A DNA stretch of 64,000 bases from Epiperipatus broadwayi (taxonomy: Eukaryota > Onychophora > Udeonychophora > Euonychophora > Peripatidae): NCBI GenBank assembly GCA_028023455.1, contig JAQFVV010012395.1, forward strand, positions 7,006,001-7,070,000, read 5' to 3'. Below, in pieces: positions 1 to 13,099 of this stretch. Each line of letters opens with the position of its first letter. The first letter of the stretch is position 1. The position numbers were made by a program, and so were the translations under genes. The notes beneath the pieces are model-generated. The model worked only from the letters and a program-made list of their open reading frames with translations. It was not told the origin of the DNA and did not search any database.

Positions 1-1925
1 ATATGGGTACTGAACTGAATTCAGATCTATATTATTGTATAAGCTAATGAGCTTAGATTGAAAATATTATTGTGTTTTTCCAATTTTATTCTCATAAATT
101 TTGTAGTTAAATAGAGATAAAAGGTGGCCGCTGGAGGGTTGCATTAGATCCTAAGATCTAGGCGCAATGTTTTTAGATCCAAGACTCCTAACTGACAAAA
201 GCCACAAGCTAGAAACTAGCCTGGGGATATTGGATGAGTAGGCATTATGCAAATTTTATGATTGTTTTGATTTGTGAAAGGGAAGAGGGAATATCAGTTT
301 TTAAAATTGTATTATCTTTCTTTTTATTTAATTAAAGAATCTCGTTTTCTGAGATGTATCTATCTGAACAATATCTTATCAGTATCTATAAATACTGATA
401 ATCTTTAACTCAAAAGCTTGTGGTATCAAGAGGAGAGAGAGCAATTACTAACTAAATTACATGCCAAATGAAACTTGAAAATGCGTAAAAAATGCATTTT
501 GTCAGTTAAAATACATGAAGACAATACACTGCTTTCCTAGAGTTGAAATCAAGAAACTGAAAGCTGTTATCTATCCAGTATCTAATTATCAATGAGGTCT
601 TATTATTTACTTATTTTTCATGGCAACCCAATAAAATATGCCATTATATTAGTAGATTTAATATTATTATATATAACAAGTTTTAGAATATATGACTCTT
701 AAAGTCTTTCCATTATATTTCCAAAATATTATTTGAATATTCTTAAATGAAAAGTAATGCTTTTATATTACATTGAATAAGAGTTATGTCTACTTTTTAG
801 AAATTAAAGGGAAGATATTACTGAAATATCATAAGCATTTAACATTAATTAATTTCTCAAGCTCACAATAGGTGGTGCTGAATCAGAGTAAATTAACAGG
901 GAAGAATCATTTTTGACATTTGTAAATATCACTCTAGCCTAAGATTTTTCAATGAAAAGTGCCTACTGTTAATATAAAACAGAAGATATTAGAATAGATA
1001 CTGACCAGCACAGTGTCAGATATGTATAATTATGTTAGCCAATGAGCTTTTAGTTCAAAACTCTAGAGTTCTTTTTAAATTTTAGACTATTAGTTTGGCA
1101 GTTGAAGATGCATAAGTGCATTAGTTCCAGCCTTAAATAAAATTCATTATGGACAAATGCTGTAGAGGTACTACTAGTCTGTTAATGACATTACTTCTAG
1201 TGTCCATAAATTATTGTTTACAAGAGATGAATCTGAAATTGGAAGGAAAAAGAACTGCTTCTGAAAAGGTATGTTAGAAGTAAGAAGAGAATAATGTTTT
1301 GTTGACCAATTTTTTACATTAATTAATAATAAAGGTTTGCATATTTTACTCTATATTACAAATATGTATTACAAATTACAAAAATTATAAATAAATAATT
1401 TTTACTGATTTAACTAAATATATTATGTTGTGTTTACATAATTAATATGAAAAATATGTATAAAAATTAGGAGTAGACTTCCGTTATCATTAAAAATAAT
1501 ATAATTATGGGTAATAAGTATATATGCATTGACTAAGTAAAATATAATTATTTAATTGCAGGTTTTATAGTAGCTTAATATATATATATATTGCATTAAA
1601 ATGGTATGTGGAAAAAAAAATGATTGAAAAAAAAATGTGGCAGAACGGAGCATATTGGTAAAAACATAATGTCTTTAAAAAAGATCAAACAGCAATCCAA
1701 TTATGTATTCATTGGAATATGTAAAACTTGAATACTAATATGACAACCCTGATAAATATATCGTATATCTGTTTGCCTGAAGGCTTGTGATGATAACGTT
1801 TTAGTTATATTTATGAGTTGTACTATTTCCATTATCTAATATTAAATGGTGAATATCTTTAGAGGAATTTTAAATTTTAGTTAAATTTTCTAATTACATT
1901 CAATTGTTAATAATAGGGCACAGGT
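1..1925. other. AT-rich non-coding sequence, no gene seen
   Basis: No convincing exon or long reading frame is visible on either strand. Positions about 105-245 hold a copy of a dispersed repeat that recurs at 44226-44352 and, more weakly, at 37193-37330. The shared text runs through 'ctaagatctagg' and 'gccacaagctagaaactag'. If the SEA/CRD gene starts upstream of this window, this stretch is part of one of its 5' introns. Confidence 0.5.
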
Positions 1926-2140
1926 TACTACATACACAATGTTTTTCAGTGGTATCATTTTTCTCTCTTTTTCAAATTTTGCTGATCTGTGTTAGGATGG
2001 GAATTGAACCTGGAACTTAAAATTCAATATTTAAGAATCTAAAAGTCCAGTCTCAATTCACATGCCGGTATTGTCACTGTCAGACCAGCAACATCTGAAG
2101 AAGAGAGAAAATAATACCACTCATACGTTGTGTATTATCA
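1926..2140. repeat. Degenerate foldback copy of the tRNA-SINE-like family
   Basis: The ends are imperfect inverted copies of each other: 'cacaatgtttttcagtggtatc' on the left against 'gataccactcatacgttgtg'-like sequence on the right. The right half carries 'acatctgaagaagag' (CTGAAGA at 2095-2101) and 'ttgtcactgtcagaccagcaacatctg'-type text, which is shared with the clearer copies at 23.96-24.39 kb and 30.37-30.75 kb. The tRNA-like part has decayed. This is an old member of that family. Confidence 0.5.
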
Positions 2141-3057
2141 CTAACAGTAGAATATAATTGGAAACTTTAAACATTTAAATTTTTTCTAAAGACATTTATT
2201 ATTATTATTAGATGATGGAAATAATCAGGTATGTAAAAATAATACATCTGATTAACTTAATTTAATTAAAAGCCTTAAGTGTGATGTATCACATCGAAAA
2301 TTTATTAAGTTGTAATAATAGTTGCAATTAAATGATTACATTTTACTATTATATATTGTTTCCACAATTGTATTATATATATATAATAAGCAATGAACTT
2401 TCAAAACACATATTAACTGGAATTGAACATCTAAATGATTCAGTGCTAAATAATAAGCATTGCTCTGGAGTGATGAACTTCCCAAACTCTATGTTATTTA
2501 TATTTAATTTCAGGTCTAGTAATATCGAATTGTAATTGTCGAAGTGAATAAAAATCAATCTCCAGTTTCAAATGTGAGCTGCAATCTTATTTAGATGATG
2601 ACACTTATAAGAATGAAACATCCAATCTGTGGAGAAGTTTACACAGTTTTATTTAAATTCATCTTAAATCATATCCACAAGGCATAATCACTAAGCTATT
2701 CATTTTAATAACTTTGCAAAGAACTGTACCCATCATATGTAATAATACAATTAAATAGAGCTAAATAATATATAGTGCTTTAAATAATAATTTCGCTAAT
2801 ACCATCCTATGATATTATAAGAGACAAATTATATTTAATATAGATAGTTCTGGGAGAATTTTTAACATTATAGGATATAGTTAAAACTGGGTCTTTATAT
2901 TCATCCATTTGGGGATTTATAGACTTTGATATTAAGAGGTGTTAAATTGCATTTAATATAGACGGTATTCAGAAAGTTCATTGTTTCAAAATATTTGATA
3001 TTATTTAGCACTATTATATATATATATATATACACAACAAAAATCTATATATTTCAG
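2141..3057. other. AT-rich non-coding sequence, probable intron
   Basis: Nothing gene-like is recognised. The short open frames have no recognisable motif and no good splice context that would join in frame to the 3058 exon. A short (TA)n run precedes the splice acceptor of the next exon. Confidence 0.4.
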
Positions 3058-3078
3058 CTTTTCCAAAAGACCATCTTG
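3058..3078 (+). CDS. 21-nt micro-exon, start of SEA domain (SEA/CRD gene, exon A)
   Basis: The exon is bounded by a good acceptor (pyrimidine-rich tract, ttcag) and a consensus donor (gtaagt). It is only 21 nt, phase 1 on both sides, and reads (x)FPKDHL followed by a split codon. Joined to the next exon it gives FPKDHLVINQGQLYITQ, which fits the run-in to a SEA domain. It is called mainly because both splice signals are strong and its phases match the following exon. The preceding exon is not identified, so the frame is set only from downstream. Very small exons are easily missed or wrongly called; RNA evidence would settle it. Confidence 0.5.
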
Positions 3079-3153
3079 GTAAGTAAATTTCATATTGACA
3101 TTTAATTGATGCTTTAAATCTATATTTTCTAATTAACATCTATTTGAATACAG

Positions 3154-3263
3154 TTATTAATCAAGGTCAGCTATATATTACCCAAGGTGATGTATTTATA
3201 CCGTCTCTGCTAGATCACAATTCAGAAGATTTTTTGAATAAATCTAGACATTATAAGAAGCTG
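3154..3263 (+). CDS. SEA domain, N-terminal part (SEA/CRD gene, exon B)
   Basis: The exon lies between acceptor 'gaatacag' and donor 'gtgagt'. It enters in phase 1 and leaves in phase 0. It encodes INQGQLYITQGDVFIP, a short acidic stretch, then DFLNKSRHYKKL. This is the pattern of the first strand and first helix of a SEA domain (an L.D..S..y..L-type stretch). SEA domains are extracellular modules of membrane mucins, enteropeptidase-like proteins and adhesion receptors. The next exon continues directly with LEDIYRLGKF. The intron after it carries a decayed hAT transposon. Confidence 0.72.
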
Positions 3264-3610
3264 GTGAGTAATTTGTAATAATTTAATTACTTGGGGGGAG
3301 GGGATTAAATATAGATAGTGAAAATAAACAAATTGCATGGAGTAAATATTCCTACATTTTCCAGATATTTTTGATAATGTTAGTTTTTAAAATTGTAACT
3401 GTTATTTATATATTAATTTTATGTTGTCAATCAACAGTTCTTAGATACTTTTTCCCCAAACTTCAAAAAATATTATGTAAGCACTTAACGAATAGATGTT
3501 AAATATCAACACACTTAGATTAATATAATCACTTTCTTGCTAAGTGATTTTAGTCAATGCTTCCAATTTGGATTTTAAAGTTGAAAGATAGATGTCATTA
3601 TTGTCTAGAT

Positions 3611-6102
3611 TAGGGATGGGCAACTTTTTTCGTGGAGGTCCGAATGAAATTCTCTTATCATGACAATAGCAGGAATAGATTGACGATTTAAGAAAAAATG
3701 CAGAATTTAAAAAAATGTTAAATTACTTGAATTAACTATTAACATATTTTAAAAAATTGTAAATACAAATTTAAGGATCCAAATAGGAATCGGTTATAGA
3801 TAAAAAACTAAAATTTGTAACAAACATTTTTATTGGCGGGATCACAAAGTAAATATAGAAAACTTGTTATTACAAAATCTTTAATGTGAAGAACTGCATT
3901 TGGAATGCTCCTGATTTTTGATTATATCAAAATTGGGATTCAATTCACAAGTAGATATTCATAGAATGGCTTCTATATTTTAATCCATTTTTCATGATCT
4001 AATTTTGCTCTTTGTATTTTTCATTAAAAAATGTAGTTTCTCATATGACTGTCGATTCAAAGAACGCCAAATATTTATGTGCATTATCCAGAATATTTTT
4101 AAATATTTCTGGATTTAAAGATGCATAGAAGTCGGTTATTATTTTTTTAAACAAATTAGTTTTTAAAGTTGATTGCAACTTTATCAGTTCCAACTGAACA
4201 CAAGGTGGGCATCATTGACCTTACAAGTAAATGATAGGCTTACTAAAGCAAAGGTAGATCTTTAGAAATTTTTGTCAAAATCTACTGGTAAATTCATTGA
4301 TTAAGTCACTTATTACTGCCTTATATTTTTTAAAATCAGCATATTGAAAGTTTTTTTTCTCTTTTGCAATATTGGAAAGCGATTTAACTGTTCTTTTTTT
4401 AAGTTGTTGTGAAAATAACGTTAATTTTATAGTAAACAAAGTGACATTTGTATGCATATTATAAATAAATAATCTTTTCCCCTATAATAATAAATTTAAT
4501 TCATTTTGGTATATTAACATATCAGAGAAAAAAGGTGTCTTTAACATTTAAAAAGTTACATCCAACAAGAATTTTTCAAGGCTAAACCATCTTATGTTCC
4601 TATGGTATGGAATATCGATAAAGTCATATTCAGTTTCTTTCAAAAAATGTTATAAAATGCTTGTGATTTAAAACTCTTCTATGAATAAAATTAACTACTT
4701 TCATTACAACCAATATAACATACTTCAGTTTTAGAATTCTTTTGCAAAGGATTTCTTGATAAATTATACAAAATTATTTCTTTTCCTGGAATATACTTTA
4801 TTGCCTGCTTATTCTTTTTAATAATCCAGTGTTTTTCCTGTCCAACTAGGATACCCATCTATTGTGATGTTGACAAATTTTGTTCCATTTTATATTATGC
4901 TTTTGCAAAACTTTTTGGAGCTATAAAAATTTTTCACTAGTAGTAGTGTCTTTCATAGGACATACAGAAAGTAATTCCTCCATAATTTCAAATCTATTAC
5001 TTATACTTCGAATAAAAATTAAAAGTTGACCATATTGGTAATGTCAAATGACTCATCTAAAGTCAGTTCGTAATAAGTACAACCTCCCAATTTTAATTTT
5101 AATTGAATTGATCACATAAATTGTTTGAAATGCGTCTTACAAGAGTTCTCCGTGAAGAGGACTTTTTTTAAACATCATTGGTTTTTTACCAAGATATAAC
5201 AACTCAGCCATATTTATTAAGCATTTCCTTATAAATTCGCCATCAAAAAATGATTTGCATTGTTTTGTAATCTTAAATACAATAATGTAACTAGTTTTTG
5301 TCAAAGCTCTATCAGATTCTTCATAGTATTTTGTTGTTTACACAAACCACTTTGTAAGTTTTCTGTTTCAATTTATATTTGTTCAAATGAAAATGGCTTA
5401 ATTAAATTAGTCGAAATGTTTTTTTGAAAAATGGCTTTTTAAATTTTCTTAAAACCTAACAAACAGTTTTATTGTCCATATTAGGAATTAAATGTTTGAA
5501 TGTCCAATTATCATTAAAAATATGACATTCGATATTAGTTTTTCTTTTCTTTAATTGTTTCATTTTATGGGCTATAGATTATATTAAATTAGAAATTCTA
5601 ATAATTAGAAAAGGCACAAACTTACTTATAAAATAACATGCAGCAATATTATTTTTTTCAGTGAAAAGTCATGAAACTCAAAGGAACTTTGTTTGATCGT
5701 TGCTAAAATATTACTTAGGAAATAATACTCTTCCATGCATAGTATCACATGGTTAGTTGCACACCACACTGCTGCACACTAATGGTTTGACCTATGATTC
5801 AATAAATAAATGCGTGATTCTGCTACTTGCAGCGCGTAGTATTGTAATAGTATAAAATCAGCGCTAATTTACGCTCACTATTTCTGTATTATACATATAT
5901 CAACCCTATCAGAACGTTATTTTCGCCGTCTATGTTGTCACTAAACTTTCGCGCAGATATTAATGAGGTCATTATCTTTTTCTTTATTGCATTAACTATA
6001 AACTGTTGGTAGTTTTCTAGTCTCCCAATAATTCGTTAGGTATGGATTTTTTTTATAATGGTGGTCGGATGCAACCTATAGGCCGGTGATTACACACTCC
6101 TG
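3611..6102 (-). pseudogene. Decayed hAT-family DNA transposon (GTF2IRD2/ZBED-like transposase remnant)
   Basis: Read on the minus strand, translated pieces resemble the hAT transposases found in GTF2IRD2-like and SCAN/ZBED-type genes: 'DESFDITNMV' (cf. the family's LDEStDis), 'ITIDGYPSWTG' (cf. TTDGAPaMtG), and the 'FTIKLTLFSQQL' block at 4275-4457. Many stops and frameshifts separate them. The left end 'agggatgggcaa' and the complement of the right end 'caggagtgtgtaa' are a weak imperfect terminal inverted repeat of hAT type. The 8-base flanks (gtctagat / gcagagat) agree only partly. It lies in the intron between SEA exons B and C, opposite to the host gene. It is inactive. Confidence 0.7.
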
Positions 6103-6464
6103 GCAGAGATAATGTGCTGAGAAGAAAGCCCCAGACGCTTATTGGTTTTTATCATTTATGTACATATTTGATAACATTGTTTATTTCATAACAACAATTG
6201 TAATACTTTTAAAAAAAATTAGAACTGGTACAATACATTTTATATGCTTGGAATGTTTTTATTTAGATCCCTCATAAAACATCTAGCAGTCAATAATCTT
6301 CTAAAGTGCCTGTGGTTTACATTTATTATATTAAGCTTTCAGAAAGTTTCATCTGATTTCAGTATAAACTGTTTTATCCCCAATATCGTAACTCATCATC
6401 ATCTATTAAAATTTTTCTGTATTCTTTCCAATATTCCTACTTTAGACTATGGTTATGCATGTCC

Positions 6465-7164
6465 ATTCTATAGTATAAAATATATAAAATGTGCTAAAAC
6501 GCATAAACACACAAAGCTGAAGAGAAAGAAATATTAATACAGATAGATACAAACTAAATATCTGTATCTACGTATGTGGCTAAGCGCTTTCGAGGGTCAG
6601 GGCCCTCATATTCATAGCCATTTTGTAAATAAATAAATTAAGAGCGATGCAAATTTATACAAATGAGATAGTTACGTATTCCATTTCCTGGAGATCGTAT
6701 AACAAGAGTCTTTTCTGTTTATCGAGTTATCTTTAGCGATAAAGTAAGCCTTTTTATCTTTCTCTTGATATCGTGCTGTTCTCTGCAAACAACCATTGGG
6801 TCTTTAGTTTGGCAATCATGACCAATAGTTGTTTGCAGAGAGCGGCACGATCTCAAGAGAAGGATAAAAGAGGCTTACTTTATCGCTAAAGATAACAACT
6901 CTATAAACAGAAAAGACGCTTGTTATAAGATCTCCAGGAAATGGAATACGTAACTATCTCATATGCATAAATTTGCATCACTCTTAATCAATTTATTTAT
7001 TTACAAGCTGTCTATGAATATGAGGACCCTGACCCTCGAAAGCGCTTAACCATATACGTAGATATAGATATTTAGTTTGTATCTATCTGTATTAATATTT
7101 CTTTCTCTTCAGCTTTGTATGTTCATGCGTTTTAGCACATTTTATATATTTTATACTTTAGAAT
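6465..7164. repeat. 700-bp foldback element with about 330-bp arms
   Basis: The two halves are almost perfect reverse complements. The left outer end 'agtataaaatatataaaat' matches the right outer end 'attttatatattttatact'. Inner arms include 'gttgtttgcagaga' against 'tctctgcaaacaac', with a loop of about 28 nt around 6794-6821. Scattered mismatches occur in both arms. No open frame is credible. Terminal target duplications are not clear. It is intronic in the SEA/CRD gene, so pre-mRNA would be able to fold into a long duplex. Confidence 0.85.
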
Positions 7165-7557
7165 AATTAGCCACAAAGTTCAAACTTTTTGCTCATATCC
7201 ATTCTACATATATATTTTCCATTTTATCAATAATTAATTTTAATGATTGAAAAACGCATCTTTTAAAACTTTCATTGCTTTCCATTTGTAGTGAAAATAA
7301 TTTATATAGATATAATTTATTAGTTAATTCTTGAGTTCATTAACATGCGCTAATATATATATATATATGCTCAGTTGATTGTTATTTGTTAAATACTTGT
7401 AAGGTAAGTATAGTTGTACGTTTTCAATATTTCAGCTTTAATACTTTGATACCACATAAAATCAAATTTAATTTTATTTTAAATAAATCAAATTTTGAAT
7501 TTATATTAAAAATATATTGTCAATAAATTAAAAATAGATGTTTATTATTATTTATAG

Positions 7558-7625
7558 CTTGAAGATATTTATCGTCTGGGAAAGTTTCGAAATGCCTTAG
7601 CTCAAATTGAGATAATTGGATTTAG
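7558..7625 (+). CDS. SEA domain, middle part (SEA/CRD gene, exon C)
   Basis: The exon is bounded by acceptor 'tttatag' and donor 'gtaaat'. It has 68 nt, phase 0 in and phase 2 out. It encodes LEDIYRLGKFRNALAQIEII followed by GF and a split Arg codon. This is the helix-then-strand pattern just before the G-S-x-x-V segment of SEA domains. The split codon AG|A is completed by the first base of the exon at 11317, giving ...GFRNGS. About 22 bases after the donor the intron runs into a 780-bp compound microsatellite. Confidence 0.8.
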
Positions 7626-7647
7626 GTAAATTTCTTTCTCTCATTCT

Positions 7648-8415
<768 letters not shown>

Positions 8416-8884
8416 CACAATATCACAAATTTTATTTGTAAGTTTATATTTTAGTTGAGATTAAATAATTAGAAAAAATTACAGACAAATAAAAATATAA
8501 TTTTGAATATCATCAATTTTTCATTAATTACTTTAGTGCCAATTGCCCTATCCTCTTTTTCCAGATCCTCCTATACCTTCTAATTTATAGAAGATTTTAA
8601 TTATCATAATAGTCTTTTTAGGAATATATAAATGATGATTAAGCAGATAGATAATTTTTAGAATTGATGAATATAAATAACCCACTCTTATTTCATTATG
8701 TCAAGCAGTGAGAAACATTCCATTTAGGCAGATGATGAACCATTAGTTGCTGAACTGCTGACATAAATCATTCCCCTCATAATCAATATAAACTAAGTCG
8801 AATTACTTACAGAATTCACATTCCTACAGTTAAAAGTTATTATTTCAAAATAACTAATATATAAGTGTTAGTTGTGTTTTCAAG

Positions 8885-9005
8885 GAGATGAGAATTTAGT
8901 ATAGACCAACTCTCATTGTTTATTCATTTTTTTTATTTAACAAATTCAATAAAGTTAGCTGTGCCAAATTGTTGGTTACAGCCATCTTGTGCATGGACGT
9001 TTTAC
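8885..9005. repeat. Dispersed repeat, inverted copy at 31.3 kb
   Basis: The sequence 'agtatagaccaactctcatt' through 'gccatcttgtgcatgg' is matched in reverse complement at 31305-31385 ('agatggctgtagccaaag' to 'ggagttggtctatgct'). The arms are about 100 nt with perhaps 80% identity by eye. The element type is unknown. Confidence 0.6.
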
Positions 9006-9055
9006 GGTCTGGCACAATATATATATATGTTGAAACGAAGATTTTCACGGGTTGC

Positions 9056-9290
9056 ATATATAAAATACATATTTTGCGGGTTCATCCGTGTTAAAAATTT
9101 TTGTTTTAAAATATTAATATTCCGGACGTTTCGACTTGGTCACACAAGTCATCCACTGGGTGATAAAAGGTAGAACCTTTTATCACCCAGTGGGTGACTT
9201 CTGTGACCAAGTCAAAACGTCGGAATATTAATATTTAAATTTTTTTTAACACGGATGAACCTGCAAAATATGTATTTTATATATATATCC
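9056..9290. repeat. Perfect-centre foldback with about 115-bp arms
   Basis: The left arm 'atatataaaatacatatttt' to 'gtgataaaagg' is mirrored by 'ccttttatcacccagtgggt' to 'atgtattttatatatata', with a loop of only about 5 nt at 'tagaa'. On the minus strand the left arm reads TGGATGA, a hairpin (GACTTG..CAAGTC), then GAAACGTC. This resembles a degraded hammerhead ribozyme core like those in Penelope-like elements and some SINEs. Confidence 0.85.
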
Positions 9291-9479
9291 TATTAGATCA
9301 TTACTCTATTTGCAATAGTACAAATCTGTTAATATTAGAAAAGCTAGCAAAACCATAGTTATTCCATATCTCAATAAAGATTTACTTAATGATTTATATA
9401 TTATAATAAGAATATTTTATCTTTGAATTTATGAAACATTGTTATAAAATATCTAAATTATTTAATAATATGTTAATAC

Positions 9480-10420
9480 GATATTTTCAAAACATTTTTT
9501 TAACTATTATCATTCCAAGATATGTAATATATTTTACTTGCGCTACTTTCATACATTTATTTACTTCACTTATAACATTACTGACATAATATACAATATG
9601 TGGATGTAAGTATATATCAATATTTTTATATTTAATGTGAGGTGAAATTACATTTTGTTTTTTCATCATTTATGTACACTCCTTGTTAAAGCATCAAAGG
9701 ACAATTTTGTTCAAGCTTTTTTGACATTTTAAAATTGCAATATTACATACTGGTATACTAATCCTTCAATATTAAAATCTCCTAACTCATTTATGAAAAT
9801 TAAAAACAACAATGTATTAAGTACAGAACCTTGAGGAAATCCATATAATTTTTTTTATTTATTACTCAATATATTTGATACTTTTGATATAAAATATGTA
9901 GTTTTTAAATAATTAAAAAAATTAACTATTTTCCCCAGATTCCACAATTTTCTAAATTGTGAAACAATTGTTTATGTTTAATAATGTCAAAAGCCTTATA
10001 AAAATCTAAAAAAAATATAATTATGCTTTTTTAATGCACTATTAATTTTATCTCCAAAATTCTTCAATAATATATTTGGGTTTCTTCCGTTTGTGAATCA
10101 ATATTGATTTTTATGAAAAAAAAGTTATATTTATTTACATTTTTTTGATCATTTTATGATTTTCTATTATTTTAGAAACTGAAAGAAGAATAGATATAGA
10201 AAGCTGTATAGTTATAAAAGTATTTTTATCGCCAAACTTAAAAACAGGTCTTACTATAGATGTTTTAAATAATGTAGGCAAATCATTAATTTTATTAATC
10301 ATGCAGATTATATCTGATAAAATGTCAATATTATTTTTTATAGCTGCCATTCTGATTTTATCTATATCTGGACTTGCATTAACTCTAGGATTCTTTTATT
10401 ATTTCATACAAATATTTTTT
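9480..10420 (-). pseudogene. LINE reverse-transcriptase fragment (jockey/CR1-like group)
   Basis: Minus-strand translation shows RT landmarks in order. Near 10370-10135 is a region like MAAIKNNIDIL...LPTLFKTSIVRPVFKFGDK (the family's '...P..lK.a.V.PvfKkGd'). Near 9840-9760 is FPQGSVLNTLLFLIFINEL (the family's G.PQGSvLGPlLFliyINDl). Near 9490-9540 is VKYITYLGMII (the family's KYLG..I). Stops and frameshifts lie between them. The catalytic FADD box is not preserved. It is a 5'-truncated, dead copy, antisense to the host gene and inside its intron. Confidence 0.75.
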
Positions 10421-10929
10421 ATTTAAATTTGGTATAAATATTGAATAAGATTGATTTATTATATGTTTTTGAAATATTAATATCATGATAACTTTTGTTT
10501 TAGCTTCTCAGTTCTTTCTTCAAATGTGGTATTAAAAGTAATTGCCCTTTTCCTGTAAAACAAATTGATCTCTCATACTTTATATGTTTTAATTACATTC
10601 AAACTAAAGGAATTAACATTTTAAAACTACATCAGGATAACAGCCAGAACTTTCTTACAAATAAATTCATGCTATATATTTTATTTTTAAAGGGCGAATA
10701 TATTAAAACACTTTTCTGATTGTGTTTAAAACTTGTTGTATAAGATTAAATACTCACAATGTAATTCATAGGCAAATTTTCAAAAATTAATTGGTGTTTA
10801 CTATAAATATTATAAGCTTAATATGTAATGATTATATATACCCTGAAGACATTTATAATAAACTGAGACAACTGTTAGTTCTCTTTAATACAATTGTTAT
10901 CCACTATTCTGATACCACCATGCAAGAAT

Positions 10930-10943
<14 letters not shown>

Positions 10944-10976
<33 letters not shown>
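10944..10976. repeat. (CA)n/(TA)n microsatellite
   Basis: A short run of CA units is followed by about 15 TA units. Small overlapping frames here are repeat artefacts. The rest of 10.42-11.32 kb is AT-rich intron without recognisable content. Confidence 0.8.
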
Positions 10977-10979
<3 letters not shown>

Positions 10980-11316
10980 GCATATAAATGGAGGGGTGAT
11001 AATGTTGATAACAGAAAGAATTAAAATATAACAATTCCACCCAGACCTTTTTATGCATAAAGTTTTTGCTGAATATCAAAAATTAAAATGCTAGAATAAA
11101 ATATGTTAAGGGGGGATGGGGGATTGTTGGCTCCCATGGTGATTTGCAGCATAATTACTTCGTTGTAATGTTATGTTGCCTAATAACTTTACATTATCTT
11201 TAGGAATAGAATTTAACACTATGTAAATATGTTTAATATTACTTTTAAGTTTTAATAATGTTATTCAAGGGTCAAATAAGTTTATTAATATTTACTGATT
11301 TTATATTATGTTTCAG

Positions 11317-11468
11317 AAACGGGAGCTTAATTGTCATTTTTTATTTATATTTATATCAAAAAAGGATAAATTCCCTCCTTACTCCGAACGACTTATTAAT
11401 TGTTTTTAATGGAAATGACCAGAATATCTTTGGAGTTGTGAAGGATCCTGAAGAAACTTTTGTTATAG
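11317..11468 (+). CDS. SEA domain, C-terminal part with G-S-L-I-V site (SEA/CRD gene, exon D)
   Basis: The exon lies between acceptor 'tatgtttcag' and donor 'gttagc'. It has 152 nt, phase 2 in and phase 1 out. Its first residues complete FRNGSLIVIFYLYL. In many SEA domains a G-S-V-V-V turn at this place is cut by autoproteolysis, so G-S-L-I-V is a plausible self-cleavage site. The exon continues LLTPNDLLIVFNGNDQNIFG, the last helix and strand, and ends DPEETFVI plus a split Gly codon. It joins in frame to the mucin exon at 14063. Cleavage itself is inference. Confidence 0.82.
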
Positions 11469-13099
11469 GTTAGCTTTTGTTTATAAATATTTTTCTTACA
11501 CTCCTTCAAAAATATATATATAATTTTAAACCATCATCCACTTAAGTAAATTTTTTTTTGTAATTTTATAACTTATTAAATCTGTCACCATATTTAAACT
11601 CATGTTCATGGAAAATATATTTAATGTCTGTATTAATTTTGACTTGTTATACTAATGTAGACATTTTATTCTTTCATTGATATAATTCTAAAAATGATAT
11701 TAAAAGTAGTTGGTAAAAATCTAATATCAACTTATAAACATGATAGAGATGTCAGATTTGCCTAAATCTAACGACTTCAAACTTGGTGTTTTATTAAAGA
11801 GAGTGTTTATTATGCAAACATATTGAATTGTTTAATGTTTACATACCAACAATTTTATAAGCGATGATTGCATTAACTAAACATGGAAAATAACGTCTAC
11901 TAGAAGTAACTGTGGTCTGAAGTTAATGTATATTGAGAAAGATAAATGACGTATATGAAAGAGTATATTATGATACCTCAATATTTAATTCACCATAGAG
12001 CTTTACAATAACATTTGTAACCAAGAATGGCATTTCAAAAACACCATGAATGCTACAATATAAACACAATAGTTTCACAATGCTACAATGTAAGCATAAT
12101 AATTCCACAAGCTTAAGACTGAATAATAAATAACTAAAAGTATGTTATAGGCAAAAGAAATAATTTTTTTATACATCAAAGAAATAATTTTTTATACTTT
12201 GCTAATTGCCATACAGTTTATATTTTCCAAATAATCAAAGAATCCTAGTAACCAGATGTCGTTCTTTTAATTGTGGAAAGTTTATGAGAATCTGAAAATA
12301 ATTCCTACACTTAGAAATTCTATTATGGTAATGCTTTTTGATCATATTGGAAACAATTTTATACCATAGACAAACATTGCTTCGAGATAACGTTGTCACT
12401 TTTCAAGACAATAATGCCCCATTTTGTAAGACAATACGGTAAGAACATTAAAATGATGATGTTATCATTTCATATTGAGCCTCTATTAGCGATTCATAAA
12501 GAATAAATGTGACGTTATTTTCCACTGATATCTCTCAAACAATTTGAGTTTATCTCCATTAGAAATGATTTTATATTTCCCTAGAAATTGTTGCAATGTC
12601 CTATAATTCCATGCTAGGTCAAATAATAAGATTAATTTTGTACAATTGTATAGTAAGGTGATTTCATTTTTCTCAATGTTTACAGAAAATAATTCTTGTC
12701 TTAAAATGAAAAACTAAGCAAATAAAGGGGCTACATAAAATCAACTAGATTTTGAAGTTAATGCGGTAATTTTCATAAATAACGATTCCGAAATTAAGAA
12801 AATTGGACATGAAAGCAAAAAAAAGAGACTAATGTAAATAATAAAAAAAATTCCTTTTCCATGGGATTTTTTTAAGAAAAAGAAATAAAAAACAAAAAAA
12901 TTATAATAATGAATGAGCAAATTGAACAACCATAAGATACTTTGACGTATTACTATAACACTCATAAAAGCATAATGAGTAAAATTAATAGTAGAATTAA
13001 ACTTAGATGAGTTTTTTTATAGTTGAAATAACATTAAACAAAGTACATTGAAAAGAAAGGTTTTTAATAATTTTATTTTACCACTGGTTAATTATAAGA
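11469..13099. other. Intron, no recognised feature
   Basis: AT-rich sequence without convincing exons or elements. Small open frames such as 12741-12965 on the minus strand are low-complexity and have no splice or domain support. Confidence 0.4.

Noticed and set aside
1227-1267. Possible 5' exon ending at GAAAAG|gtatgt
   Set aside because: The frame needed to join the 3058 micro-exon (phase 1) contains a stop just before the donor, and no domain supports it.
2211-2227. 17-nt segment between an 'ag' and 'gtatgt' as a micro-exon
   Set aside because: Its possible phases either hit a stop or do not match the next exon.
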